A stretch of DNA of 64,000 nt from DASYML01 sp036399835 (GTDB lineage Bacteria; Acidobacteriota; Blastocatellia; Pyrinomonadales; Pyrinomonadaceae). Shown one piece after another: positions 25,329-34,800 of the stretch (position 1 is the stretch's first letter; each line of letters begins with the position of its first letter). Under the pieces are notes generated by a model, which ran no database searches, had not been told where the DNA came from, and saw only the letters and a program-made list of their open reading frames with translations. A program made the position numbers and the translations under genes. The stretch spans positions 1 through 64,000 of the forward strand of contig DASWMI010000068.1 in the NCBI GenBank assembly GCA_036399835.1, read 5' to 3'.

Positions 25329-28300
25329 ATGTTAATTTTTGGAGAAGAGTGGTCCAGTCGTGCCAGAGATAGAAGTCCCGAAGGAAGTAGTTTCATCCGT
25401 CCAATCTTGTCACAGGCTCTCAAAAACTTTCGCCTTGCTTTCAGCCTCCTGCTGGCTGCCTACTGTCTCTTTTCCTTCAGAGCGACGGCGCAAAATGAGA
25501 ACACGCAGCCGACTACTTTAACCACGGGCCTGCACCAGTGGGGCGCTGTGACGCTCTTTCACGGGCTGCCTTCGGACCGCGTGCGAGCGATTGCCGAGGA
25601 TGCAGAGGGCGTGATGTGGTTCGGGACGGACGGCGGGCTGGCGAAATATGACGGGCGACGCACGCAAAGAGTCGCGGTTGAAGGACTGCCAACGGGCCGC
25701 GTGCTCGCGCTCAAGGTGGACGACGAAGGCTTGCTCTGGGTCGGGACTGAAGGCGGCGCAGCGCGTCTGGTCCAGGGCGCGTTTCGCTTGATTGAAGAGA
25801 CCGGGGGCAAAGCTATCACGGCCATCGAGACACGCGGGGCTGGCCGCGTAGTCCTGGCGAGCGAGCAGGGCTTGCTCTTCGATTGCACTGTGCAGCGCGA
25901 TGGCAAGCTCGCCGTTCGCGCCGTCCCCGACAAGCCCTTGCAGAGCAAGGATGCCGAGCATCCCGGACCACTCAGCCTGACGAGCCTCGCCGCCGCTACG
26001 GGCGAGGCGCTCTACGCAGGCACGCAGAGCCGTGGGCTGCTCGCCTTCAAAGGCTCTGAGGTGAAGGAAGTCGAGAGCAGGCCGCGGCCATTCTTTATCA
26101 ACGCGGTCGAGCTAGACACTGGCGGGACGGCCTGGCTCGGAGCGAAATCAAGGAGCGACGATAGCGGCCTTTATCGCGCAGTTGACATCTCTCGCCCATC
26201 AAAAATCCTGGCCGACATCGGCACAGTCCTCGCGCTACAATCGGACGCTGAGGGCGGGATGTGGGTCGGGACAGACGAGCGCGGCGCTTTCTATTTTAAG
26301 AACGAACGGCTCCTGGAGCATTTCACTTTCGAGGAGACGGCTGGCGGCCTCCGCTCTGATCGTATCTACACGATCATGATTGACCGCGAAGGCGTCGTCT
26401 GGTTCGGCACGGACAAGGGCGTCTGCCGCTATGACCCGCACGCTCCGCGCGTCGAGACTGTTTCGACCGAGGCGGCGAGCAATTTCGTCCGCACGCTCTT
26501 TCAAACCTCCGGCGGAAGACTCCTCTGCGGCACTAACTCCGGCCTCTTTATCTACGACCGCGCGGCCCTCACCTGGTATCCGGTCAAAGAGCTGGCGCGC
26601 AAAATCATTTATGCCATCAGGGAAGAGAAAGACGGGCGACTCCTGGTAGGCTCTGCGAGCGGGCTTTATGCGAGCGAGAAGGGCGCGGGTAGCAGTGGCG
26701 AGTTGAAGCTTGCGCGCATCGGCATCGAAGATGAGGATGCCTCTGCGGCAGCCGATAGCATACGCGCCATCACGTTATTTGAAGGGGCAACTTATCTGGC
26801 GAGCTTCGGGCGCGGCGTCGAGCGGCTGGAAGGCACGCGGCGCACGCTCCTCTGGCCCACTGGTCCAGCCGATGCAGCCCTGCGCGAGGTCGTCAGCCTC
26901 CACGCGGATGAGAGCGGCAGGCTGTGGATAGGCACGGCGACGAGCGGACTTTTTTACTTTGACGGGAGAGAGGTCAAAAGCGAGCCTGCGCTGGACCAGC
27001 TCAATGGCAGCGCCGTGTGGGCCATCGACGGCCAAACGGACGCGGCGCTCTGGCTGGCTACGGGGCGCGGGCTTTATCTTTATCGCGCGGGCCAGCTTCG
27101 ACAGCTTGTGCCTGAGATGGATGCTCGCGCTCTCCTGGTAAGCCCGTCCGGCTCGCAGCCCTCCGTCTGGTGCGCGACAGCCGGCGGCGGGCTGTTGAAG
27201 GTCGCCTTCGATGAACAGTTCGGGCCTTTAATCTCGCGCCTCGATGCAGAGCAGGGGCTGCCTTCGCAGAGCATCTTTGCCCTCATCACGCAACGCGCGG
27301 AAGGCTCTGCCGAAGATTCTCTGCTGATTGGCACGACGCGCGGGCTGGCGCGTTATGAGCCTGGACGCGTGCAGCCTGCGCTGAGCGCGACGCGCATCAT
27401 CAGCCGGCGCATGCACCAGCCGGATGAGCTGCGCGCCGGACTCAGGCTGGAGTATCCGCAGAACAGCCTCCTGCTGGATGTCGCGGCGGCGAGCAGCCGC
27501 ACTTTCCCGGAGCAGTTTCAGTATGGCTTTCTGCTTTACGATGAGGCGGGCCGCATCATCAAGCAGAAGCTCTCGCGTGATGCGCAGTTTGCGATGGAAG
27601 CCTTACGGCCCGGCAAGTATCGCGTCGTCGCCAGGGCTTTTACCTCAGACCTCGTCGCTTCCAATCCTCTCGCCTTCGAGTTTCAGGTCGCGGGCGCACC
27701 TTTTCCGCGAACCATCGTGGCGCTCGCCGTGCTTCTCACGCTCGCGCTCATCGCTTTGCTCTGGGGCTACTGGCAGAACCGCCGGCTGGCACGCACGGGC
27801 GCGCAGTTGATGGAGGCCAACCGACAGCTCGCCGACGCGCGTTTGCAGGTCGCCAACCAGGCGGAGCTGGAACGCCGACGCATCGCGCGTGACCTGCACG
27901 ACCAGACCCTCGCGGACCTGCGCCATCTGCTGATGCTCACGGACCGCCTGCCCGCCGGAGACGCAAGCGACGGCGAAGCGGCGCTCGACCCTGCGGCCTT
28001 TCGCGCCGAGATCGAATCAATCTCGCAGGAGGTGCGCAGGATTTGCGAAGATTTAAGCCCGTCGGTTCTGGAGAATGTGGGCCTCGCGGCGGCTCTCGAA
28101 TGGGCGCTCGCCAACGAGGTCGCGCACGCCGCGCCGGACTGCAAGTTTGAATACGAGTTCGCCTGCGAAGAAGATTTGGAGGAGCGCATCAATTTTGGTC
28201 CGGGCGTCGAGATGCAGATTTACCGCATCGTGCAGGAAGCCGTCACTAATATCTGTCGTCATGCCGGAGCCGCGCGCGTCAGTCTCAAGCTCTCTTCCGG

Positions 28301-28517
28301 GCCGGACGCGAGCCTCATCCTGCATCTGGAAGACGACGGGCGCGACTTTGACCCGCAGGATAAAAAGAAGAGACAGGGCCGCGGCCTCGCCAACATACGC
28401 GCGCGCGCCAGCCTCATCGAAGCCGAAGCCAACTGGTCCAGACGCGAAGGCGGCGGGACGCTTTTCACGCTCTCCAAGCCGAACGCGTTGAAGGATTCGG
28501 AAACAACCCGCGCCTGA
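25329..28517 (+). CDS. Sensor histidine kinase with two-component regulator beta-propeller
   Basis: A 1062-residue membrane sensor. After a basic leader and hydrophobic segment (about 33-52) comes a long periplasmic sensor made of Reg_prop repeats, each with a W-G-T signature (VMWFGTDGGLAKYDG, LLWVGTEGG, VVWFGTDKGVCRYD), then a Y_Y_Y-like domain (about 685-790). One membrane helix lies near 795-815. The kinase part is of the HisKA_3/NarL class: phospho-acceptor H857 in RRIARDLHDQ, N box EAVTNICRHAG, and G box QGRGLANIRARAS. Such propellers are best known from Bacteroidetes hybrid systems sensing polysaccharide fragments, and are common in acidobacteria. ATG 25329 carries no clear Shine-Dalgarno and may rely on coupling to the regulator stop 8 nt upstream. 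Confidence 0.93.
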   Translation: MLIFGEEWSSRARDRSPEGSSFIRPILSQALKNFRLAFSLLLAAYCLFSFRATAQNENTQPTTLTTGLHQWGAVTLFHGLPSDRVRAIAEDAEGVMWFGTDGGLAKYDGRRTQRVAVEGLPTGRVLALKVDDEGLLWVGTEGGAARLVQGAFRLIEETGGKAITAIETRGAGRVVLASEQGLLFDCTVQRDGKLAVRAVPDKPLQSKDAEHPGPLSLTSLAAATGEALYAGTQSRGLLAFKGSEVKEVESRPRPFFINAVELDTGGTAWLGAKSRSDDSGLYRAVDISRPSKILADIGTVLALQSDAEGGMWVGTDERGAFYFKNERLLEHFTFEETAGGLRSDRIYTIMIDREGVVWFGTDKGVCRYDPHAPRVETVSTEAASNFVRTLFQTSGGRLLCGTNSGLFIYDRAALTWYPVKELARKIIYAIREEKDGRLLVGSASGLYASEKGAGSSGELKLARIGIEDEDASAAADSIRAITLFEGATYLASFGRGVERLEGTRRTLLWPTGPADAALREVVSLHADESGRLWIGTATSGLFYFDGREVKSEPALDQLNGSAVWAIDGQTDAALWLATGRGLYLYRAGQLRQLVPEMDARALLVSPSGSQPSVWCATAGGGLLKVAFDEQFGPLISRLDAEQGLPSQSIFALITQRAEGSAEDSLLIGTTRGLARYEPGRVQPALSATRIISRRMHQPDELRAGLRLEYPQNSLLLDVAAASSRTFPEQFQYGFLLYDEAGRIIKQKLSRDAQFAMEALRPGKYRVVARAFTSDLVASNPLAFEFQVAGAPFPRTIVALAVLLTLALIALLWGYWQNRRLARTGAQLMEANRQLADARLQVANQAELERRRIARDLHDQTLADLRHLLMLTDRLPAGDASDGEAALDPAAFRAEIESISQEVRRICEDLSPSVLENVGLAAALEWALANEVAHAAPDCKFEYEFACEEDLEERINFGPGVEMQIYRIVQEAVTNICRHAGAARVSLKLSSGPDASLILHLEDDGRDFDPQDKKKRQGRGLANIRARASLIEAEANWSRREGGGTLFTLSKPNALKDSETTRA

Positions 28518-28552
28518 GAATTTAAGGCCGCACCGAAGAGTTCACGAGAGGA

Positions 28553-28575
28553 AAACGGCTCTCTTTCCGCCGTTT
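28553..28575 (+). terminator. Short stem-loop downstream of the sensor kinase
   Basis: AAACGGC (28553-28559) pairs with GCCGTTT (28569-28575) around a 9-nt loop, 36 nt after the kinase stop. No uninterrupted T tract follows, so it is a weak terminator candidate. Confidence 0.35.
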
Positions 28576-28713
28576 CTATGAAATAGCTTCCCGATTAGCC
28601 GTTTTATTTTGTAGCCGCCCGCGAGCGGATTAACTTATAATGGCCCGGCTGGTCGGATTCCCTTGCCGACTGGCGAGACGGCTAATCCGCTGTCAAGGTT
28701 TACAGCTCATTTT

Positions 28714-29391
28714 ATGAAACATCTTCTCAAGCTCCTTTCGCCCGCACTGTTCCTGCTCTGTCTTTTCTACGCGCCGGAAGCCCGCGCCGATAACGTGGTC
28801 ATTACGGGCGGCTCTGTCAATCAAGGCTCTCTGGACTATACATACCATTTTGTCGGGGATAATTTCGAGGTCAGGGGATTTGGACCATTCGGACGCACTC
28901 CCTGCAACCCATGCCGCGCCGGAGAGGTCGTGCAGATGAGCACGGGCTTCGCAGGGGAGAGCAGTCTCAGATGGGGACCGGCAACGATCAACGGGGTAAG
29001 CTACGATAAGCTCTTCTATGGAGGCGCAGTCGAGTTTTCGGTCGCTGATTTCATCGTGCCACCCGAAGGGCTTCCGTCCACTGTCATCATGCCCTTCAAG
29101 TTTAATGGGTTTATGAGCGGGTATCTTGTTAATCCCTTTTCGGATTGCCCGTGTACGCCTGTCTTCACCACGACGCTCACAGGGCAGGGCTTCGTCACGC
29201 TCGAACTGACCATCAGAGATGATCCTTTCTTGGGACGCCTTCACAGTTTCAAAAGCATAACCTACACTTTCCAGCCCGCGGAAGTTCCGGAGCCTGCCAC
29301 CTTGCTTCTGCTCGGCACGGGGCTGGCGGGCGTGGCGGCCAGCGCGCGGCGTCGAAAGAGCGCACGCGAAGCTCTCAAGAAGGAGACTTAA
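28714..29391 (+). CDS. PEP-CTERM sorted exported protein
   Basis: A 225-residue protein with a signal peptide (1-26, core LLSPALFLLCLFYAPEARA) and a textbook PEP-CTERM tail: VPEPATLLLLGTGLAGVAA followed by a basic ARRRKSAREA cluster. In the known system an exosortase (EpsH family) cuts at the PEP motif and attaches or releases the protein at the cell surface, often with exopolysaccharide. The middle is beta-rich with four cysteines in CNPCRAG and DCPC contexts; no function is known. ATG 28714 is used because the signal peptide starts there; the frame upstream begins only at a TTG. A good -10 (TATAAT, 28636-28641) lies 73 nt before the start but no matching -35. A strong terminator follows. 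No exosortase gene is in the window. Confidence 0.85.
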   Translation: MKHLLKLLSPALFLLCLFYAPEARADNVVITGGSVNQGSLDYTYHFVGDNFEVRGFGPFGRTPCNPCRAGEVVQMSTGFAGESSLRWGPATINGVSYDKLFYGGAVEFSVADFIVPPEGLPSTVIMPFKFNGFMSGYLVNPFSDCPCTPVFTTTLTGQGFVTLELTIRDDPFLGRLHSFKSITYTFQPAEVPEPATLLLLGTGLAGVAASARRRKSAREALKKET

Positions 29392-29427
29392 AGCGTAGCC
29401 TTTATCATCGGTCCAGACCCTCTGCGC

Positions 29428-29472
29428 GCCACCTGTAAGTTAATTGAGACTTGCAGGTGGCCTCTTGTTTTT
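29428..29472 (+). terminator. Rho-independent terminator of the PEP-CTERM gene
   Basis: GCCACCTGTAAGT (29428-29440) pairs with ACTTGCAGGTGGC (29449-29461) with one mismatch, an 8-nt loop and a following T-rich tract CTCTTGTTTTT (29462-29472). Confidence 0.85.
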
Positions 29473-29607
29473 GCGCTTGATGGCTTGCCGCTGCGGGCCG
29501 TTTCTGATACACAGAGGACACCAAACCCCCTTTGCCGCATGTGCGCGCCAGAAAAGTTGCGCCCGTGCCCCAGACTTTCGATCCCGTAGGAGATGTGACG
29601 ACCCATT

Positions 29608-31563
29608 ATGTCTACAGGCACGACAAACATCGAGTCGGTCATGCACGAAGAGCGCGTCTTTCCGCCGCCGGAGGAGTTCTCCAGACAGGCGCACATCGGC
29701 TCGATGGAAGAGCTTGAGAGGCTGCGCGATGAAGCCAGAAACGACCCCGAAGGCTACTGGGCGCGGATGGCGGAAGAGCTGCACTGGTTCAAAAAGTGGG
29801 ACACCGTGCTCAAGTGGGAGCTGCCGCACGCCGAGTGGTTCGTCGGAGGCAAGATTAATATCTCTGACAACTGCCTGGACCGGCATCTCTCTACCTGGCG
29901 ACGAAATAAGGCCGCGATTATCTGGGAGGGCGAGCCTGGCGAAGTGCGCACGTTGACCTATCAACAGCTTCATCGTGAAGTCTGTCGCTTCTCGAACGTG
30001 CTCAAGCGCGCAGGTGTCTTAAAGGGCGACCGCGTGGCGCTCTACATGCCTTTGATTCCTGAATTGGCGATTGCCATGCTCGCCTGCGCGCGCATCGGCG
30101 CGACACACTCCATCATCTTCGGCGGCTTCTCCGCAGACTCTTTGCGCGACCGCATCAACGACGCGGGCTGTAAGGCCGTGGTCACGGCGGACGGCGGATG
30201 GCGGCGGGGCGCGGAAGTGAAATTAAAGCCCGCCGTTGACGCAGCCCTGGAGCAGACGCCTTCCGTCAAGCTCTGCATCGTCGTCAGGCGCACGGGGACG
30301 CGCATACAGATGAAAGCTGGCCGCGATTACTGGTGGCACGAATTGATCGAAACGGTTGACGCCAGTTGCCCTGCCGAAGAACTCGACAGCGAGCATCCGC
30401 TTTTTATCCTCTACACTTCGGGGACGACCGGCAAGCCCAAAGGCATCCTCCACACGACCGCCGGCTATCTCTTACAGACGCATCTCACGACGAAGTGGAT
30501 TTTCGACATCAAGGATGAGGATGTCTACTGGTGTACGGCGGACATCGGCTGGGTGACGGGTCACAGTTATGTCGTTTATGGACCACTTTCAAACGGCGCG
30601 ACGACGTTGATGTACGAGGGCGCGCCCAACTTCCCTGAGCCTGACCGCTTCTGGTCCATCGTCGAGCGTCATCGCGTCAACATCATGTACACTGCGCCGA
30701 CAGCCATCCGCGCCTTCATCAAGTGGGGCGAGCACTGGCCTCTGCGTCACGACCGTTCCAGCCTGCGGCTCCTGGGCAGCGTCGGCGAACCCATCAATCC
30801 CGAAGCCTGGATGTGGTACAGGGAGATTATAGGAGAGGGGCGTTGCCCGATTGTGGATACCTGGTGGCAGACCGAAACGGGCGCGATCATGATTAGCCCG
30901 CTGCCGGGCGCGACCCCGACCAAGCCAGGCTCGGCGACCCGGCCTCTCCCCGGTATAGAGGCCGAGGTGATGGCGAAGAGCGGCCAGAGCGTCGGCGCCA
31001 GCGAGGGCGGCTATCTGGTGATTAAGCGTCCGTGGCCTTCCATGCTGCGCACTATCTGGGGAGATGATGAGCGTTATCGTCAGCAATACTGGTCCGATAT
31101 TGACGGCGTCTATTTCGCTGGCGACGGCGCGCGGCGTGACCGTGACGGTTATTTCTGGATCATGGGGCGCGTTGATGATGTGATAAATGTCAGCGGGCAC
31201 AGGCTCGGGACGGCGGAGATAGAGAGCGCCCTGGTCTCGCACGAGGCGGTCGCCGAAGCCGCCGTCGTCGCCCGCCCGGATGAGCTAAAAGGCTCTGCCG
31301 TCGTCGCCTTCGTCACGCTCGAAGGCACGCACAAGGCTTCCGACGAGTTGAAGGAGGCTTTGCGCCGACACGTCACCAAAGAGATCGGCGCGCTGGCGCG
31401 CCCGGACGAGATACGCTTTAGCGATATGCTGCCGAAGACACGTTCGGGCAAGATTATGCGCCGCCTGCTGCGCGAGATCGCCACCGGCGGCGCTGTCGCG
31501 GGCGATGTCACGACGCTCGAAGATTTTTCTGTGCTTGAGAAACTGCGTGCGGAAGAAGAATGA
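29608..31563 (+). CDS. acsA: Acetyl-coenzyme A synthetase
   Basis: Activates acetate with ATP and CoA to acetyl-CoA through an acetyl-adenylate. 651 residues, full length. The family is clear from the N-terminal W-rich region (HWFKKWDTVLKWE), the ATP-binding loop YTSGTTGKPKG near residue 269, the TWWQTETGAIM adenine-binding motif, GDGARRDRDGYFWIMGR, and the C-terminal PKTRSGKIMRRLLR with the catalytic lysine that is acetylated in regulated homologues. ATG 29608 has a TAGGAGA 14 nt upstream, a bit far; a second ATG 11 codons later is possible. Directly downstream an iterated-word hairpin fills the gap to the next gene on the same strand. Confidence 0.96.
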   Translation: MSTGTTNIESVMHEERVFPPPEEFSRQAHIGSMEELERLRDEARNDPEGYWARMAEELHWFKKWDTVLKWELPHAEWFVGGKINISDNCLDRHLSTWRRNKAAIIWEGEPGEVRTLTYQQLHREVCRFSNVLKRAGVLKGDRVALYMPLIPELAIAMLACARIGATHSIIFGGFSADSLRDRINDAGCKAVVTADGGWRRGAEVKLKPAVDAALEQTPSVKLCIVVRRTGTRIQMKAGRDYWWHELIETVDASCPAEELDSEHPLFILYTSGTTGKPKGILHTTAGYLLQTHLTTKWIFDIKDEDVYWCTADIGWVTGHSYVVYGPLSNGATTLMYEGAPNFPEPDRFWSIVERHRVNIMYTAPTAIRAFIKWGEHWPLRHDRSSLRLLGSVGEPINPEAWMWYREIIGEGRCPIVDTWWQTETGAIMISPLPGATPTKPGSATRPLPGIEAEVMAKSGQSVGASEGGYLVIKRPWPSMLRTIWGDDERYRQQYWSDIDGVYFAGDGARRDRDGYFWIMGRVDDVINVSGHRLGTAEIESALVSHEAVAEAAVVARPDELKGSAVVAFVTLEGTHKASDELKEALRRHVTKEIGALARPDEIRFSDMLPKTRSGKIMRRLLREIATGGAVAGDVTTLEDFSVLEKLRAEEE

Positions 31564-31651
31564 AAAGCCGTCACGGGTGATAGGCGACAGGTCACAGGAA
31601 GAAAGCGTTTGGTCTTGTCACCTGTCATCTGTCACTCGTCACCTGTTACCA
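31564..31651. repeat. Iterated-word hairpin (GTCACCTGTC family) after acsA
   Basis: Left arm GTCACGGGTGATAGGCGACA... (31570-31600) pairs with right arm words TTGTCACCTGTCATCTGTCA (31614-31650). The loop includes AAAGCGTTTGGTC. The element starts right after the acsA stop and ends just before the AAAGGAG ribosome binding site of the next gene. Same family as 47206-47301. Confidence 0.8.
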
Positions 31652-31662
31652 AAGGAGAAGTT

Positions 31663-32058
31663 ATGCCCCGACACATGGAGCTGGAGAATCGTTCGGCAGG
31701 GCCGCGCTATCTGGCCTCTATCCTGGTGCGCGCCGAGTGGACCGATGAAGAGACCGGCGACGCGCATGTCGCCGAAGGTGAAACGGAGAATGTCGGACCG
31801 GAAGGCGCGCTGGTCCATTTACAGCGCGAGCTGCCCAATGTCGGCAGCCGCGTCAGGCTGGCCGTCTTGAGCGAAGAGGGCGAAAGGCTGCAAGTCGTGA
31901 TGGAAGTCCTCCGGCTCGAACGCAATCCGGGCCATCCCCTCGCCGCCTTGCAACTGGTTGACGCGCCGGACGAATGGCGCGGGCTGGTCTGGGAGCCTGC
32001 CTCGCATCATGTTTATACCAGAGGCGAAGGCGATGAAGATTACGACGATATACATTAA
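31663..32058 (+). CDS. Hypothetical protein, possibly PilZ-like
   Basis: A 131-residue soluble protein. ATG 31663 has AAAGGAG 6 nt upstream and follows the hairpin element. The central region (residues 15-110) reads as a small beta barrel: SILVRAEWTD, TENVGPEGALVHL, LPNVGSRVRLAVL, QVVMEVLRLER. That order (a short basic start, then strands with an N-x-G-x-x-G-x motif) recalls PilZ domains, which bind cyclic di-GMP, but the RxxxR element that contacts the nucleotide is not convincing. A cyclic di-GMP-type GGDEF protein is encoded elsewhere in the window (41.3 kb). The tail is acidic (GEGDEDYDDIH). Function not established. Confidence 0.6.
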   Translation: MPRHMELENRSAGPRYLASILVRAEWTDEETGDAHVAEGETENVGPEGALVHLQRELPNVGSRVRLAVLSEEGERLQVVMEVLRLERNPGHPLAALQLVDAPDEWRGLVWEPASHHVYTRGEGDEDYDDIH

Positions 32059-32099
32059 ACGGTAAACGCCGAGAGCGAGAGAGAGCGATGAGCTAAAAA

Positions 32100-32171
32100 G
32101 ATTTGATTCGGTGATTTAGACAATCATTGATTCGACGGACTGATGAACCGATGAGCCGTTGGATCAACGAT
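32100..32171. repeat. Iterated-word element (GATTGATTC family)
   Basis: Words of the TTTGATTCGGTGATTTAG and CATTGATTCG type are followed by inverted-sense words (GATGAACCGATGAGCC). The stretch GACTGATGAACCG (32138-32150) reappears inverted in the element at 38283-38331. Pairing within this copy is poor. Confidence 0.45.
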
Positions 32172-32245
32172 GCAGAAGGCTCAGAGCTTTTCCTTGATCG
32201 CGGCTGCGTTTATCGTTCATCTTGGTCCTTTCGAGAAGAGAGAAG

Positions 32246-33601
32246 ATGGCTGTCAACGATAAAAAAGAGGGGCAGAGGGAGGTTGCGGAGAATGCTGCGG
32301 TCGCGGCATCCGTGGCAACCTGGTCGCAGACGCGCGCCATCCTGCGCGTCATCTTTATCATCCTCGCGGTCGTCGCCGCAATCTGGATTCTCTACAGGCT
32401 CGAAGGCGTCCTGCTGCTCGTCGTGCTCTCAATCTTCTTCGCTTATCTGGTCGCGCCGCTGGTGGAGTTTGTGCGTCGCCCCTTCAAGCTGCGCCAACGC
32501 GAACGCACGATGCCGCGCGGGGTAGCCATAGGCATCGTCTATCTGGTCCTCTTCGGCTCTTTCGGTCTGGTGCTTTACCTGCTGCTGCCGAGGCTCGGCA
32601 ATCAGGTCAAGCAGTTCGGGACGCAGTTTCCGAATTACCTGACTTCCGCCAAGGCTCTCTCGCAAAGACTCGACCGTCTCTACGGCAGTTTAGAGCTTCC
32701 GTCGGCTGTGCGCGAGACCGTCACGACCAACGTCCTGCACACGATAGAAGCCGTCGGCAGTTATATGACTGAGGGGCTGAGCAACATCCTGCTCACATCG
32801 CTGCCGTACATTCCCTGGCTCGTGCTGATTCCGATTCTGGCCTTCTTTCTCTTGAAGGATGCTGACAGTTTTCGCCGCTCGGCGTTGCAGATGTTGCCGA
32901 GGGGGCGCTGGCGCTGGCGCGGCGACGAGTTCTTTCAGGATGTCAACTCGACGCTCGCCGCTTATATTCGCGCGCAACTGATTGCCTGCCTGCTCATCGG
33001 GCTAATCTGCTTTCTGGGCTTCTGGCTGATAGGTCTGCCCTACGCTTTGATGCTCGGCATCCTGGCGGGCTTTCTGGAGTTTATCCCGCTCGTCGGTCCG
33101 CTCGTCGTGGCAATCATGGCGACGCTCATCTCCAGCTTTTACTCCGTCAAGCAGGCCGTGCTGGTCCTGCTCTTTCTCGCCGTGCTGCGCATCGTTCAGG
33201 ATTACGTGCTCTACCCGCGCATCGTAGGGCAGGGCATACATCTGCACCCGCTGGCCGTCATCCTGGCGATTCTCTGCGGCGCTGAGCTGGCGGGCGTGGC
33301 CGGAATCTTTCTGGCGATTCCCGTCATAGCCATTCTCACCGTCAGCTATCGCCACTGGCTTGAGCACAGGGGCAGCGAGGGCCTCGTCGCAGACCTCTTA
33401 AAGCCGGTCGAAGAGGCGGCTGCGACTGGCAACGCTGTCGCTACCGGAAATGCTGCTGCCGCCGCCGTCGAAGCTCAAGAGTCAGCCGCCTACGCTCTTG
33501 CAGAGGAAGAGCATCCGACACATGACTCGACGCCCGAACAGATGGCGCGCGTGCGTCCGGACCTCACCACTGGCGAACTGAAGCTAGACAAGCTCGATTG
33601 A
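32246..33601 (+). CDS. AI-2E family membrane transporter
   Basis: A 451-residue polytopic inner-membrane protein of the AI-2E/PerM family (7-8 membrane spans). Hydrophobic segments lie near 35-55 and 60-80 (a tandem pair, IFIILAVVAAIWIL and VLLLVVLSIFFAYLV), 105-125, then after a soluble stretch 200-215, 265-285, 290-315 and 330-380. Family signals include FAYLVAPLVEFV near the N-terminus and LVGPLVVAIMATLISSFYSV and YPRIVGQGIHLHPLAVI in the second half. Members include exporters of autoinducer-2 and Na+/H+ antiporters; the substrate cannot be told. An Ala- and Glu-rich tail of 70 residues follows the last span. ATG 32246 is preceded by purine-rich GAGAAGAGAGAAG. Confidence 0.85.
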   Translation: MAVNDKKEGQREVAENAAVAASVATWSQTRAILRVIFIILAVVAAIWILYRLEGVLLLVVLSIFFAYLVAPLVEFVRRPFKLRQRERTMPRGVAIGIVYLVLFGSFGLVLYLLLPRLGNQVKQFGTQFPNYLTSAKALSQRLDRLYGSLELPSAVRETVTTNVLHTIEAVGSYMTEGLSNILLTSLPYIPWLVLIPILAFFLLKDADSFRRSALQMLPRGRWRWRGDEFFQDVNSTLAAYIRAQLIACLLIGLICFLGFWLIGLPYALMLGILAGFLEFIPLVGPLVVAIMATLISSFYSVKQAVLVLLFLAVLRIVQDYVLYPRIVGQGIHLHPLAVILAILCGAELAGVAGIFLAIPVIAILTVSYRHWLEHRGSEGLVADLLKPVEEAAATGNAVATGNAAAAAVEAQESAAYALAEEEHPTHDSTPEQMARVRPDLTTGELKLDKLD

Positions 33602-33743
33602 GATTCCATCTCGATTGAAATTTCCGTCAGGCTCTTGCGCTCGAACATCTTCGTCGGAGCGTCTTCCTTTGAATAATTCCGAGGTCTCAAATCAAACAGG
33701 CCATCAAACAAGTGACGCGGGCATCGCTGCGTTTTCAAGCTCG

Positions 33744-34766
33744 ATGCGAGGCAGGCTCGGACGGCTTCTGCTCTTATGGATACTTTTTTTTCTCATCTGT
33801 TTCGGGCTTGGCTATCCAACGCTGAGGCGTTACGACCCGCGCTCTGACCTTGGCTTGAGCGATACAGTCAACTATTACCGGACGGTGACGGGTGAAGCTG
33901 AGGCCGAGACAAGGGCTGAGGTTTTTCGCTGCCGCCTGCTTGTGCCCTACCTTGCGAGACCGTTCTACAGGCTGGCTCGCGCCCGCTTAAAAACATGGCA
34001 GCCTGTCTTCTTCGGCCTGCTTGTTGCCAACGCGCTCTTTTGTGCGACGGCTGCCTGTCTGCTCCTGGAGATAGCCCGCCTGGTCCAGTTTGAAGAGGGC
34101 ACGGCGCTGTTCGCCGCTGCGCTCTACCTGCTCAACTTCGCCGTGCCTAATTTGCAACTGTCAGGGATGGTTGATGCGAGCGAAGCTTGCATGATGCTTC
34201 TGCTGACCTGGACACTGCTCAAAGAGAAGTATTGGCTGCTGCCGCTCTGGTCCATCACGGGGCCGCTGGCTAAAGAGACTTTCGTTCCCTTCGCGGCTGT
34301 TTTTATGATGGCCTGGTGGCTCGCCGCGGAGCGTCGCAAAAAATCGAGTTTGACAAGATTCCTCTGGGTCATCGCGTCAATCATCCTTAGCCTTGCGACC
34401 TTCCTCCTGATACGGCTTATCGTGCTCGGACACATCGGTTGGCCCTTCGCTGAGGCTGCGCAGGCTGGAACGCAGAGTGGTTTCCTGCTCTCTCTCTGGC
34501 GCGGGATGAAGAATCATAATCTGTGGTACATCTTTATCTGGCTGCTGCCGCTCGGCGTCTGGCGTTTAAGGCGCTTGCCGAAACCCTGGGTCATCGCCTC
34601 CGCGAGCGCCGGGCTGACGGCCATCCTGCTCGGCGCGCTGAAAGATATAGAGGGCAACGTCGGGCGGCCATTGTTCAATACAATCGGCCCGCTCCTGACG
34701 CTCTCCGCAGCGCTCCTGCTGGCGGGCCTTTCAGGTAAACGAGATACACGGGAAGCAGAAGATTAG
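33744..34766 (+). CDS. Polytopic membrane protein of unknown function
   Basis: About 340 residues with eight or more hydrophobic segments (for example LLLLWILFFLICFGLG, FFGLLVANALFCATAACLL, FVPFAAVFMMAWWLA, FLWVIASIILSLATFLLI). A YRTVTGEAEAE-like loop and RLLVPYLARPFYRL after the first span resemble the extracytoplasmic loop of GT-C type glycosyltransferases or related membrane proteins (DUF2079-like), but no catalytic Asp motif can be pinned. ATG 33744 starts directly before the first membrane helix; a TTG at 33669 with GGAG upstream is an alternative that adds 25 polar residues. It follows the AI-2E transporter by 142 nt and ends before a perfect hairpin. Confidence 0.6.
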   Translation: MRGRLGRLLLLWILFFLICFGLGYPTLRRYDPRSDLGLSDTVNYYRTVTGEAEAETRAEVFRCRLLVPYLARPFYRLARARLKTWQPVFFGLLVANALFCATAACLLLEIARLVQFEEGTALFAAALYLLNFAVPNLQLSGMVDASEACMMLLLTWTLLKEKYWLLPLWSITGPLAKETFVPFAAVFMMAWWLAAERRKKSSLTRFLWVIASIILSLATFLLIRLIVLGHIGWPFAEAAQAGTQSGFLLSLWRGMKNHNLWYIFIWLLPLGVWRLRRLPKPWVIASASAGLTAILLGALKDIEGNVGRPLFNTIGPLLTLSAALLLAGLSGKRDTREAED

Positions 34767-34800
34767 AGCAGTTTTCAAATCAATGAAGGGCAGAGGCAAT

